Shown piece after piece: positions 10,137 to 18,977 of a DNA stretch of 64,000 nucleotides. The translations under genes and the position numbers were made by a program. Origin of the DNA: Candidatus Competibacteraceae bacterium (GTDB taxonomy: Bacteria; Pseudomonadota; Gammaproteobacteria; Competibacterales; Competibacteraceae); NCBI GenBank assembly GCA_016713505.1, contig JADJPA010000002.1, positions 186,001 through 250,000 of the forward strand. Direction: 5' to 3'. Numbering within the stretch: position 1 is the stretch's first letter; each line of letters begins with the position of its first letter. A model generated the notes under the pieces. It was not told where the DNA came from, searched no databases, and worked only from the letters and a program-made list of their open reading frames with translations.

Positions 10137-10161
10137 GCAGGGTGACCGACGGCCACCCTGC
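10137..10161 (+). terminator. Hairpin between BON-LysM and DUF533 genes
   Basis: An 8-bp stem gcagggtg/caccctgc with a 9-base loop and no T run. It may be an attenuator or RNA-processing site rather than a full terminator. Confidence 0.3.
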
Positions 10162-10195
10162 GAGTTTGAATGAAGCCACCAACGAGGACACCGGA

Positions 10196-11053
10196 ATGGA
10201 TGCATTAAAAATCTTGAGTAGTTTGCTGGGCAACAACGCCACTTCCTCTGGGATCGGCGGGCAGTTTCTCGATCAAATGGTCGGCGGTTTAATGAGAGGC
10301 GGCGCACAACCTGGCGGAAACTGGGGCGGTGGCTTGGGGAGCGTGTTGGGTAACATGCTCGGCGGCGCGCAAAGCGGCGGAGCGGGCGGCCTGGGTGGCT
10401 TGCTCGGCGGCCTGATGGGCAATCGGGCGCAATCCGGCGCCACCGGTGGCCTGGGCGACGTACTCGGCGGCCTGATGGGCGGCGCCCAAGGCGGCGGGCT
10501 CGGCGGCCTGCTCGGCGGCCTGATGGGCGGCGGAAACAGACCGCAAAGCAGCGGCGTCAATTTGGGCTTGCTCGGCGGTCTGGCCATGGCGGCCTATCAA
10601 ATGCTGGGCAAGCGCGGCGAGACCGCGGCGCAATCATCGCTGGCTGGACTGGAACAGATGGTGGCGTCCGGACAAGGTGTTGCCCCGGCGGCCGTCACCG
10701 AGATGCAGCAGCAGGCCCTGGTCATGATCAAGGCGATGATCAACGCTGCTAAAGCGGATGGCAAGGTCGACGAACAAGAGCAGCAGAACATCCTCTCCAA
10801 AGTGGCGGGCGTCGGTGCGAAGGAAGCAGAATTCCTGCAAAACGAACTGGCCAAACCGCTCAATCTGGAATTCCTCAACGGCATCGCCCGCGAGATGGCG
10901 CCGGACATTTATCTGGTGTCGCTGATGGCGATCAATCTCGATACCAAGGAAGAAGCCAACTACATGGACCAACTGGCGCAGACCTTGGGATTGGACGCAC
11001 AGGCGGTCAACGCGATCCACCAACAAATGGGCGTGGCTCCGCTGTATTCCTGA
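10196..11053 (+). CDS. DUF533 (YebE/TerB-like) protein with Gly-rich N-terminal half
   Basis: A 285-residue protein. Residues 25-130 are low-complexity Gly/Leu/Met repeats (variants of LGGLLGGLMGG). The C-terminal 150 residues are a helical DUF533/TerB-like domain (MIKAMINAAKADGKVDEQE and later MAINLDTKEEANYMDQLAQ). DUF533 proteins belong to the TerB-like superfamily associated with tellurite and envelope stress but have no known activity. ATG at 10196 is preferred over GTG at 10142 because of GAGGAC just upstream and the family-typical MDALKILSSLLG start. It closes the xpaC-telA-SPFH-kbp cluster. Confidence 0.88.
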   Translation: MDALKILSSLLGNNATSSGIGGQFLDQMVGGLMRGGAQPGGNWGGGLGSVLGNMLGGAQSGGAGGLGGLLGGLMGNRAQSGATGGLGDVLGGLMGGAQGGGLGGLLGGLMGGGNRPQSSGVNLGLLGGLAMAAYQMLGKRGETAAQSSLAGLEQMVASGQGVAPAAVTEMQQQALVMIKAMINAAKADGKVDEQEQQNILSKVAGVGAKEAEFLQNELAKPLNLEFLNGIAREMAPDIYLVSLMAINLDTKEEANYMDQLAQTLGLDAQAVNAIHQQMGVAPLYS

Positions 11054-11081
11054 GCAAATCGGGGCGAGTCGACTTCAACTC

Positions 11082-11116
11082 AGCGGCGGCCGGCCATGCT
11101 CTGGCCGGCCGCCGCT
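11082..11116. terminator. Perfect 15-bp GC-rich inverted repeat between convergent genes
   Basis: A 15-bp perfect stem (left arm agcggcggccggcca, loop tgctc) lies 28 bases after the DUF533 stop and just before the stop of the convergent small gene. There is no long T tract on either side. Its position suits a bidirectional terminator or transcript-stabilising hairpin. Confidence 0.7.
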
Positions 11117-11122
11117 TCGAGA

Positions 11123-11323
11123 TTAACAAAACGGTGAAAACGCCGGCGGCTCGCTTTCCGGTAAATTCGCCGCTTGCAAGATGCGATTCCACAAATCGGG
11201 GAGCGTCAGTTCCAGCGTCTGGCAAGCCTCGTCCAAGCTGATGTAGCAGTGCGCGACCAGAAACCGGGAGGCGGCGCGTTCGCTCGCATGGCGGGTCTCT
11301 GAGGGTAGTTCTTCAAAACGCAT
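11123..11323 (-). CDS. Small hypothetical protein (66 residues)
   Basis: A 66-residue protein beginning MRFEELPSETRHASERAA, acidic and helical in its middle (YISLDEACQTLELTLPDLW). A strong ribosome binding site, GGAGGT, lies 6 bases before the ATG, which supports it as a real gene. No known family was recognised. It shares a strand with the next small gene upstream at 11482-11754, but a hairpin lies between them. Confidence 0.65.
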   Translation of the reverse strand: MRFEELPSETRHASERAASRFLVAHCYISLDEACQTLELTLPDLWNRILQAANLPESEPPAFSPFC

Positions 11324-11424
11324 CGGCGACCTCCGCGAAGACGTTCGACCGGCCTTCCAAAGCAGAGCCGCTAGTATAACCCTTTGCCAGAAATAATATT
11401 TATGTCAGAAAAGCCCACCTGAAG

Positions 11425-11448
11425 CCGCATCGTCCTAAAACGATGCGG
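11425..11448 (-). terminator. Hairpin downstream of the 90-residue gene
   Basis: A 9-bp perfect stem ccgcatcgt/acgatgcgg with a 6-base loop, 34 bases beyond the stop at 11482. There is no T tract immediately after it on the minus strand, so its termination strength is uncertain. Confidence 0.4.
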
Positions 11449-11481
11449 TGTTAAAGCGGATTCAGGCCCGACCGCGCGCGG

Positions 11482-11754
11482 TCAAGCTTGGTCCGGCCCA
11501 ATGTTATGGGTCGTCTCGAAACGCTGGAGAACGGCTTGCCAATGCATCGCTACTTTCGGCTGTTGGTGACGATTGGCGGTGTCGATGTCATCGCGAATCA
11601 TCTGATCGATGATCTGTTCGCCACCCGGTTCGTGCGCCAGACAACAGCCGTATTCGGCCGCGACGATTTCCGGCAGCCGCTCGTGCCGGGCGATGGCTTC
11701 GATCTCGCCTTCTTCCAGGTCGGTCAAGTGGACGCAATCTTTGTAAGTCAACAT
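11482..11754 (-). CDS. Small conserved-looking hypothetical protein (90 residues)
   Basis: A 90-residue soluble protein starting MLTYKDCVHLTDLEEGEIEA. A canonical AGGAGGTG lies about 5 bases before the ATG, strong evidence of translation. The sequence is rich in His, Glu and Asp (AIARHERLPEIVAAEYG) and is probably helical. I recall unnamed proteins in proteobacteria starting with similar LTDLxEGEIEAIAxHE words, but no function is known to me. Confidence 0.75.
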   Translation of the reverse strand: MLTYKDCVHLTDLEEGEIEAIARHERLPEIVAAEYGCCLAHEPGGEQIIDQMIRDDIDTANRHQQPKVAMHWQAVLQRFETTHNIGPDQA

Positions 11755-12209
11755 GTCACACCTCCTCGCCTAACGATACCGTCTCGATCCGGCTAAAGTC
11801 GGATTTTCCGAGGCGTTGACCCGCCATTCAAACGTTGAACTCCACACGCCGAACGACCACACCCAACTCCTTTACTTCCGCCGAATGCGACAGTCCGGCC
11901 ATCCTGAGAAACAGGGGCCGTACCGCTCCGCCCCGATTTCAGCATCGGTTCGGCTTTGGCGCGGCACACATTTCTAACATCATGATAACACATTAGCCTC
12001 ATTTTTAAAATGGTTTATAAATCCAGTGGAAATCGGCGCAAGGACGTCAAGCATTCCGGTCGGATGCTAAACTGTGCCAACGCCTAAGTCCTTCCATGCC
12101 GTCCGGCCCTAATCTCAGGGGTGCTCCCGCAGTCGACGGCGGACGGACGCCGGGGCAGCGAACGAGGCGACCCTTTTCTGCTTTCCCAACCTTCGAGAGA
12201 ACAGTCTCC
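11755..12209. other. 455-base intergenic region between divergent genes
   Basis: This stretch separates the minus-strand 90-residue gene from the plus-strand hydrolase. It contains an AT-richer segment at about 11970-12030 (caught as tttttaaaatggtttataaa) that could hold the hydrolase promoter. No convincing open frame, RNA structure or repeat was found. Confidence 0.4.
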
Positions 12210-13157
12210 ATGAGCGAGTTGTTTCGCTACGAGCACGGCATTTACGCCATCGATTCCGGCTATATCCGGCCCCTGCTCGCCGCCGTTCATCTTATCGTCG
12301 AGAATGGCCGGGTCGCGGTGGTGGACACCGCCAGTCAAGCGTGCCAGCCGCGCGTCCTGGCGGCGTTGCAGGCGCTGGGTTTGGCACCGGCCCACGTCGA
12401 TTATGTATTTCTCACCCACGTTCATCTGGATCATGCCGGCGGCGCTGGCGCGCTGATGGACACCTTCCCGAACGCCCGGCTGATCGTCCATCCGCGCGGG
12501 GCGCGGCACATGGCCGATCCCAGGAAACTGTTCGCCGCCGTACAGGCGGTGTACGGCGCGGAAGAAGCGCAACGCTTGTACGGCGATCCCCTGCCGATAG
12601 CCGCCGACCGCATCATCACCGCCGCCGATGGTTATAGCTTCGACTTGGCCGGCCGCACCTTGGTTTGTTTGGAAACGCCCGGCCACGCCAGCCACCATCT
12701 GTGTCTGCTCGACACTCGCAGTGGTTGCCTGTTCACCGGAGACATTTTCGGCATGTCCTTCCGTGAATTGGATGTCGGCGATCGTCCGTCCATCATCCCG
12801 ACCACCTCGCCGACGCAATTCGATCCGGCGCTCATGCATCAATCGGTGGATCGAATTTTGGAGCAACAGCCGCCGGCGGTTTATCTGACTCACTTCTCCC
12901 GTGTTGAGGAGGTCCCGCGTCTGGGCGGCGACCTGCATCGCTTGATCGACGCCCATGTGGCGACCGCCGAGCGCGAGCGCGACAGCGGCCCGGAGCGCGA
13001 GGCGCGAATAGCGGCCGGTCTGTGGGCGCTCGTCGAGACCGAAGCGATCCGGCAAGGCTGGCGGCTGTCGCCCGATCACTGGCGGCCAGTGCTTGAATCG
13101 GATATCGAACTCAACGCCCAGGGGTTAAATTACTGGCTCGATCATCGGAATGGTTAA
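12210..13157 (+). CDS. MBL-fold metallo-hydrolase
   Basis: A 315-residue metallo-beta-lactamase-fold hydrolase. The metal-binding motif is complete: His70, His72, Asp74 and His75 in FLTHVHLDHAGG. A further His lies in ETPGHASHH and an Asp in FTGDIFG. The C-terminal 90 residues after LTHFSRVEEVPRL are helical and may cap the active site. The frame is open upstream to 12096; ATG at 12210 starts the domain cleanly with GAGAGA upstream. The substrate cannot be told from sequence. Glyoxalase II-like or lactonase activity are options. There is no operon partner. Confidence 0.85.
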   Translation: MSELFRYEHGIYAIDSGYIRPLLAAVHLIVENGRVAVVDTASQACQPRVLAALQALGLAPAHVDYVFLTHVHLDHAGGAGALMDTFPNARLIVHPRGARHMADPRKLFAAVQAVYGAEEAQRLYGDPLPIAADRIITAADGYSFDLAGRTLVCLETPGHASHHLCLLDTRSGCLFTGDIFGMSFRELDVGDRPSIIPTTSPTQFDPALMHQSVDRILEQQPPAVYLTHFSRVEEVPRLGGDLHRLIDAHVATAERERDSGPEREARIAAGLWALVETEAIRQGWRLSPDHWRPVLESDIELNAQGLNYWLDHRNG

Positions 13158-13255
13158 ACAGGCCACAGCTATTGCCCGGAATAAATCAAGTGTGGGCGCC
13201 ATCCCTTTTGTACCGCGGCGCCCCATCTTTCCGGTGCAGGAAACCGCCAACGTGA

Positions 13256-15506
13256 CTACACGGCGTCCTTCACTTTCCGCAAACGTCGCCACAACCCGCC
13301 GACGCTGAAACAGCAGCCCCACGCCCAGCCCAGCCACCGCAGCACGGCCAGCGCCAGCCACAGCGCCCAAGCCAGCATCAGACCGCGATAGAGCCACAGC
13401 GGCGCGGAAATCACCCACGCGGTCGGCAGCGGTCCGGCCGTCCGATCCTGATCCCAGTTCAACTGCCAAGCGCTGGAATGATGGCCGGCGACCTGCATGT
13501 CCGGCGCTCCCAGCAAGCCCTGTCTGCGGTCGATGGTCGCGGTGGTTCCTGGCGCACCGTCCGGCCGACCGATCTGCAAGGTCACGCGCTTGCCCGGCCA
13601 AGGCCGCCATTCCGGCAACCAACGCCCTTCAGCATCGATGCGTCGCACCAGCGGAATACCGGCGCTCCGCACGTGCCAGAGCGGGCCGGCCCGCAAGCGC
13701 CAGACTTCGATCAACTCATCCCGCTCCGCCGCTTGCAGCACCAGCTCGGAACCCCGGTTCAGCGTTGCGCTCCAGGCGACTTCGACTTGGTTCGGGGGCA
13801 GGTTGAGCGATACCCGACCGTCGCGCACCCGGATATCCAGCGTGGTCACCCGCTCGCCGGTTAACAACGGAACGTCCACCACCACCGCCGAATCGGCTTG
13901 ACTCAACCGCCGCACGCGGGTTTGCACCCGCCAATCCACATCCAGCACGATCTCCCGCTCGACCTGCACGAACGGCGGCATCACCCCGGCTTGCAGCGGC
14001 GTCGCGGCGGTCTGGCGCTGGCGGGTCAGTTGCAATTGCCGGTCGGCGCGTCCTTCGATGTACCTCTCCACCAGCCAGCCAGCGATGTTGAGTTCGACCC
14101 GACCCGTGAGCGTGGCGCTGATTTTTTGTGGGGCGATTTGCCAGCCGACCGCCGGCAGATCGCCGATCGCAGCCGGTTCCAGCCGGCTGTCGGCGACCAG
14201 TTGCAGGTTGTTCGACTGCCGCACTTCCACCCCGCTGGTCCCGGCGTCCGACAATTGGGTGATGAATTGATCGTCGCCGTTGATCTCCACCCGCCCCAAT
14301 CGGGGCGCGGGCGCGGCCTCCAAACGGGTTCGGTTCAAATTTCCGCTCAAATGGTCCTGCACGGTGTAACCGCCGCCGGCAAAATCCAGCCAGAGACTGC
14401 GATGCAAAGTCAGGTGTTCGGGGACGGTCTCGGTATCGCCGCGCGTGCGGGTAATGAAGCGCAACGCTTCGCCGGGCTGCAACAGATATGCCGGCCATGG
14501 CCGCCACTCCGCCGGCACATTGGTTTGGGCCGGGTCGAGCGCCGGCGCACCGCTGAGCTGTACTACCCGCAGCGCGTTTTGCGCTTGAAAGCTCCAAATC
14601 TCCTGCTGGGGCCAGAGCGCCGCAACCTCGGCTCGGGCCAGCGTTTCCACCGGACCGCGCTGCCGAGCCGTCAAGCTGATCGTCCAGTTCCCCGGCTTCA
14701 GTTGCACTCGCAACCGTCCGTCCGGCTCCAATCGGGCGGGCAAGGGGCTATCCAGCGCCAGCGGCAGAAATCCGGCAACAGCACGGGCCCGAGCGTTTCT
14801 TCCCGCGCCTGCCCGGACACGCGCAGTTCCAAGCGAGTCGTGATCTCGAACGGAATTCCGTCAGTCAGCAAGCGAAAAACCTGTAAGTCGAGCGCGTCCT
14901 GTTGCGCCGCTTCGGTCGGGCGTTGGCGCAACCACAGCACGCCATCGCTCTCCAGCCGAGACGCGGTACCGGCTCGCCGTCGATCCGAGTTCCAGCAGCG
15001 CGTTGCGCGCTGGAACTCGGATCGAATCCGGTAACGTTCTCCAGAAAAACCGCCCGCTGAGGCGATGAGCGCCGGTCGGAACCTTAACCGCCGGTCGGCC
15101 ATCCCGTTCCAGCACCGGCACCACTGAATCGGCCAGACGCACCTCTTGCGGCCAATGACGCCGGTCGCCAGGCAAGATCAGCCAGCTTTCCCGGTCGGCG
15201 TGCGCTTGCTGGAGAAATTCACCACCGCGCGTCGAGATCGAGCTTGAGCAGCGACGGCCAAACACACTGATGCTGGTCTAGCGCGTCGTAGTTCACAGGA
15301 CAGCCTTGGTCCGACCGATCCTGCAACACCCATCCTATCCAGGGTTGCAGCACCGGCGGAACCGCTGCCGGCGCATTCGAGGCGAGCGGCGCGTTTTCGA
15401 GCGGATCGGCCGCCCGAACCGGCGGCGCCCACAGCCCCGACCAAAGCACCAACGGAAACAATAGCGTGATAAAGACGCGCCGAATCGACCACTTATCGAT
15501 ACGCAT
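13256..15506 (-). pseudogene. Large exported membrane-anchored protein, broken by at least three frameshifts
   Basis: One coding sequence of roughly 745 residues is spread over shifting minus-strand frames. It opens at 15506 with a signal peptide (RRVFITLLFPLVLWSGLW) and continues to about 15230, where the frame shifts at GACGCGCGGTGGTGAA. A second stretch (WLILPGDRRHWPQEVRLAD) runs to about 14990, where one or two shifts occur. A third (RQRPTEAAQQDALDLQVFRL) runs to about 14773, and the last frame then stays open to 13256. The final part is beta-rich and ends in a membrane helix followed by a basic tail. The pieces join into sensible protein at each step, so this is one gene. I do not know its function. 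It is either a decayed gene or one with sequencing indels. Confidence 0.75.
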
Positions 15507-15672
15507 CAGGCTTCCCTTGAAAGTCTCTTGAATGAATCAGTTGATCGCAAGACTGAAAATAGTGGAAAGTATCCAGACTGTCACTTGACCGCAGAGGCGT
15601 TCGGATCTGAGGAAGCCGCCACCTCCAAACCATGCGGATCGGTGCCGCAATCCCGTTATTGGAACCCCTATC

Positions 15673-16146
15673 ATGCCCGCCACCCCTCACCCGCTGCTCC
15701 CCGACATCCTGACCCAGCGCGAACTGCGTGAGTGCGGCAGTTGCGGTGCTCGCTTCGTGGGCTTGCGCTGGCACAGCCGCTGCTCGGACTGCTGCCGCGG
15801 AACCCATGTTGGCCCATACCCGAACGGTCCCTCTGCCAGCGCCGAACTCAAACAGACCCAAGCGGAGTTGGCGTCGGTTCGGCTGGAACTCGCGCGACAG
15901 CAACAGCTGGCACGAGATGCAACGGCCAAGCTAGTCGAACTCGAGCGCGCCCGCGCTGTTTTGCAAATCGAGCGCGACCAGTGGAAACGCCGCTATCACG
16001 CGGTTCTCAGCCGATCAGACACGCGCTCGGCCGTCCCTCCCGACATCCTGCGGCGTCTGCTCTGGCTGTGCCATCCCGACCGGCAAGGGGAAAACGAGAA
16101 CGCCAACCTCACCACGGCCTGGCTGCTCTCCCAGCGGGCACGATAA
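15673..16146 (+). CDS. Zinc-ribbon, coiled-coil protein with J-domain-like C-terminus
   Basis: A 157-residue protein with three visible parts. Residues 21-40 hold a four-Cys zinc ribbon (Cys21, Cys24, Cys37, Cys40; CGSCGARF and CSDCC). Residues 55-110 form a charged coiled coil. The C-terminus has RLLWLCHPDRQGENENAN, in which His134-Pro135-Asp136 matches the HPD tripeptide of DnaJ domains, followed by one helix. Only helix II, the loop and helix III could fit, so it is a partial J-like element. Recruitment of DnaK is possible but unproven. It lies divergent from the broken exported gene. Confidence 0.7.
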   Translation: MPATPHPLLPDILTQRELRECGSCGARFVGLRWHSRCSDCCRGTHVGPYPNGPSASAELKQTQAELASVRLELARQQQLARDATAKLVELERARAVLQIERDQWKRRYHAVLSRSDTRSAVPPDILRRLLWLCHPDRQGENENANLTTAWLLSQRAR

Positions 16147-16153
16147 TGATTCC

Positions 16154-16173
16154 GGGCGGCCTGAAAGCCGCCC
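16154..16173. terminator. Hairpin between convergent genes
   Basis: A 7-bp perfect GC stem gggcggc/gccgccc with loop ctgaaa lies right after the stop of the zinc-ribbon gene and before the stop of the peroxidase gene. It is a probable shared terminator, without a long T run. Confidence 0.5.
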
Positions 16174-16237
16174 TTGCAAACGCCGAACCCGCTTCGGAGC
16201 AATGCGGGTCTGGCGATGGCGAGTCAGGTCATGAGCG

Positions 16238-17506
16238 CTAGTGCGCGTTGGGATCAAAGCCGTCGGAGAGAGTTTGCAAGAAGGCGACGATGGCGTCTTC
16301 ATCCTCGTCCGACAGACCGAGATTGCCCAGATCGTTGTTATTGACGTTCGCCGCCACCTCCGGCGCGGGCCAACAATCCTCGGTTAACGCTTGGGCTTCG
16401 GTATAACCATCAGGGCAATGGTCCTTGATGTCTCGCGTGTTATAGAAATGCACGATCCCCTTCAGGCTCTTGAAAAAGCCGTTGTGGGTATACGCCTTGA
16501 CGAAACCTGGATTCGGCCGTTTGTCGACGTTGCGCAGCGTGGGAATCTTGTGCTTGCCGTAATTGGCCCGCCCGAGAAACCAATACCAAAGCTTGGTCTC
16601 CAGAAAACCGCCCAAACCTAAATCGACAAAGTGCGGATTGGCGTTGTAAGCCGGATTGGCGGGGTTTTTAGGCACCCCCAAATTCTCGAAGGTGAAATCG
16701 GTAAACAGCGGTTTGCCGCCGCTGGCCTCGTGGCAACGGGCGCAACGCGCCTCACCTTTGAACAGCTCGAACCCCCTCTGCTCCTGAGCCGTCAGAATGA
16801 CGTTGCCTTGCAGGCTCTGATCGAGCTTCGAGCTGAAAGCGTTCGCTTCGGACGAGCCTTCGAACGCGGCGATGCTTTGCGCGATCAAGCCGTAAACCCG
16901 ATCTGATGTCATCCTATCGAACAGGGAAAGCCTGACGGTCGCCCCTTCCGTGGCGCAGGCGCGCTCGATGTCGTGAGGCCAGCCGATCGCGCAGGAATAC
17001 GAGCCCCAAACCTGTTGGAATTGGCCCGAATAACCGTCCGCATTGCAAACCCGATACACCACGCACGCGGAATCCGGCAACGCCTGTTCGACTGGATTCA
17101 GAAAAGGCTTTTGAGCTTGATCGGCGGTCGGGTCACCCAGCTTCTCGCCGGTCGCCCGGCCGTCCCAGAAGTTGCCGCCCACGAATTCGTTAAACCTTAA
17201 ATGAAAAAACGGGCTGAATGTCGCGTAAGCCGCACTGGGGGGCTTGCGAGTTCCAAACCGGCCAACTATCGAGCCTTGATGGGCGGCGCCCGCCGCGTTG
17301 AAGGCGGCGTTGGGCCCGCTCCAACCCATCGCCGGCACATGGCAGCTCACGCAAGCCTGGTTGCGGTTGAGGGATAGGTTTCGATCAAAAAAGATCGACC
17401 GCCCAAGTTGCTCCAGAGCGGTAGCTGCGTGAACTGATACAGAAGCTATCGCAGCTATGGCCCCTACTATCACAAAAAAGAACTTATTGATTAATTTTTC
17501 TATCAT
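16238..17506 (-). CDS. Di-haem cytochrome c peroxidase/MauG family protein
   Basis: A 422-residue periplasmic protein with a signal peptide ending near VHA (residue 27) and two haem c sites: Cys52-Cys55-His56 (CVSCH) and Cys255-Cys258-His259 (CARCH). The family covers bacterial di-haem peroxidases that reduce H2O2 with electrons from cytochrome c, and MauG-like enzymes that oxidise protein substrates. Its length is greater than classical CcpA (about 330 residues), with insertions around residues 120-200 that contain extra Cys (SACVVYRVCNAD, YSCAIGW). It stands alone, preceded by a long AT-rich upstream region. Confidence 0.92.
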   Translation of the reverse strand: MIEKLINKFFFVIVGAIAAIASVSVHAATALEQLGRSIFFDRNLSLNRNQACVSCHVPAMGWSGPNAAFNAAGAAHQGSIVGRFGTRKPPSAAYATFSPFFHLRFNEFVGGNFWDGRATGEKLGDPTADQAQKPFLNPVEQALPDSACVVYRVCNADGYSGQFQQVWGSYSCAIGWPHDIERACATEGATVRLSLFDRMTSDRVYGLIAQSIAAFEGSSEANAFSSKLDQSLQGNVILTAQEQRGFELFKGEARCARCHEASGGKPLFTDFTFENLGVPKNPANPAYNANPHFVDLGLGGFLETKLWYWFLGRANYGKHKIPTLRNVDKRPNPGFVKAYTHNGFFKSLKGIVHFYNTRDIKDHCPDGYTEAQALTEDCWPAPEVAANVNNNDLGNLGLSDEDEDAIVAFLQTLSDGFDPNAH

Positions 17507-17923
17507 TTTCTAACCTCCCAATTAAAAAACCATAGACTATTAATACTGACTGACACGGCTTCATAAAGGCATTTGAGTCAAGTGATGTCTACCACTTTCC
17601 AAATACCTGTTTAAGTTTCTGTCAAAATCGTGAAAGAATATACGGCATAAGCAAGAAATAAATAATCTACGTTTTTAGTATGATATGTATTAATACATAC
17701 ACATTTAATTCCCTTTAAGAAGGTGGCAACCAGCGAAGGCCTCGTTGTCCCATCGGCCGGCAAAGACTCACGTTCCGCGCGCCGGTCTCAAAAATTCGAG
17801 TCGATTGCATCCAAACGCCTGGAATTTGCGTATAAGCCAGTAACATACTGATGGTATGGAGCTTGACTCACGCGCCGGCCCGCGCCGGCCCGCCTTCCTT
17901 CCCACCTTTGGCAAACATCCGCT
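17507..17923. other. AT-rich divergent intergenic region
   Basis: This 417-base region lies between the peroxidase (minus) and arsS (plus). Bases 17507-17720 are markedly AT-rich compared with the surrounding GC-rich coding DNA, and contain the palindrome listed separately. Bases 17871-17890 hold two copies of the 10-mer cgcgccggcc. No gene was found. Promoters for both flanking genes are expected here. Confidence 0.5.
17684..17699. promoter_or_regulatory. 16-bp perfect AT-rich palindrome, candidate operator
   Basis: TATGTATTAATACATA is a perfect dyad with no spacer, located between the divergent peroxidase and arsS genes. Such symmetry is typical of dimeric regulator sites. The regulator is unknown and is not encoded next to it. 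Confidence 0.45.
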
Positions 17924-18904
17924 ATGCGCGACACGTCTCCCTTGCTGGTGAAAACCGATTTTCCGGTCCTCCATCGCGGCCGTCTGGACACCGTGCAGGT
18001 CAATCTGGGTTATCGCTGCAATCAGTCCTGCACCCATTGCCATGTGGCGGCTGGCCCTCAACGCACTGAGAAAATGACCTGGGATACCATGGAGTTGGTG
18101 TTGCGCTATCTGTCGCTACGAAAGGTCGCAACGCTGGATCTGACCGGCGGCGCGCCGGAGTTGAACCCTCATTTCCGCGCCTTGGTCGCCCGCGCCCGCG
18201 CGCACGACGTTCGGGTGATCGACCGCTGCAATCTGACCGTTCTCAACGAGCCCGGCCAAGAGGATTTGGCGTCGTTCCTAGCCCGACACGCGGTCGAGGT
18301 CACGGCGTCGCTGCCCTGCTATCTGGAGGAAAACGTCGATCAACAGCGCGGCAAGGGCGTCTTTGAATCCAGCGTGACCGGCTTGCGGCAACTGAACGCG
18401 TTAGGCTATGGCCGCGACCCTAGCGGCTTGGTGCTGAATCTGGTCTACAACCCGCTCGGGCCGGTATTGCCGCCGGATCAAGCGGGGCTGGAAGCCGCCT
18501 ACAAACGGGAATTGGCGAACCGCTACGGCATCGTGTTCAACCGGCTGCTGGCGCTGGCTAACATGCCGATCCAACGCTTTGGCAGCCAATTGATTTCCAA
18601 AGGACAATTCAAACCGTATATGGAACTGCTGAAATCCGCTCATCGCGATGAAAACCTGGCGGCGGTGATGTGCCGCAACCTCATCTCGGTGGACTGGCAA
18701 GGCTACGTTTACGACTGCGATTTCAATCAGATGCTGAAGCTGTCGCTCGGCGCGGGCGGGGCGAAGCCCACCCACATCGCCGCATTGCTGGAGCGGGAAT
18801 TGACCGGCGCTCGGATCAGGGTCGCCGATCACTGCTACGGTTGCACCGCCGGCCAGGGTAGCAGTTGCGGCGGCGCGCTCGATTCCGCATCCGTCGCCGC
18901 GTGA
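17924..18904 (+). CDS. arsS: Radical SAM protein, arsenosugar biosynthesis ArsS type
   Basis: A 326-residue radical SAM enzyme. The cluster-binding CX3CX2C motif is Cys32-Cys36-Cys39 in RCNQSCTHCHVAAGP. The family-specific tail CYGCTAGQGSSCGG (Cys304, Cys307, Cys315) matches ArsS. ArsS acts with S-adenosylmethionine to build the 5-deoxyadenosyl-arsenic intermediate of arsenosugar synthesis. In some ArsS proteins the last Cys is selenocysteine; here it is a normal Cys codon (TGC). No arsM or arsenosugar glycosyltransferase is in the window. DUF302 follows 73 bases later, then the remnant of a flavin disulfide oxidoreductase. Confidence 0.9.
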   Translation: MRDTSPLLVKTDFPVLHRGRLDTVQVNLGYRCNQSCTHCHVAAGPQRTEKMTWDTMELVLRYLSLRKVATLDLTGGAPELNPHFRALVARARAHDVRVIDRCNLTVLNEPGQEDLASFLARHAVEVTASLPCYLEENVDQQRGKGVFESSVTGLRQLNALGYGRDPSGLVLNLVYNPLGPVLPPDQAGLEAAYKRELANRYGIVFNRLLALANMPIQRFGSQLISKGQFKPYMELLKSAHRDENLAAVMCRNLISVDWQGYVYDCDFNQMLKLSLGAGGAKPTHIAALLERELTGARIRVADHCYGCTAGQGSSCGGALDSASVAA

Positions 18905-18977
18905 TAGCGCCCCCATCACGCTCGCCTCAAACACGGCGATCCGGTTTTCCAATTTACTTTTTGCTTTAGGAGTCTGT

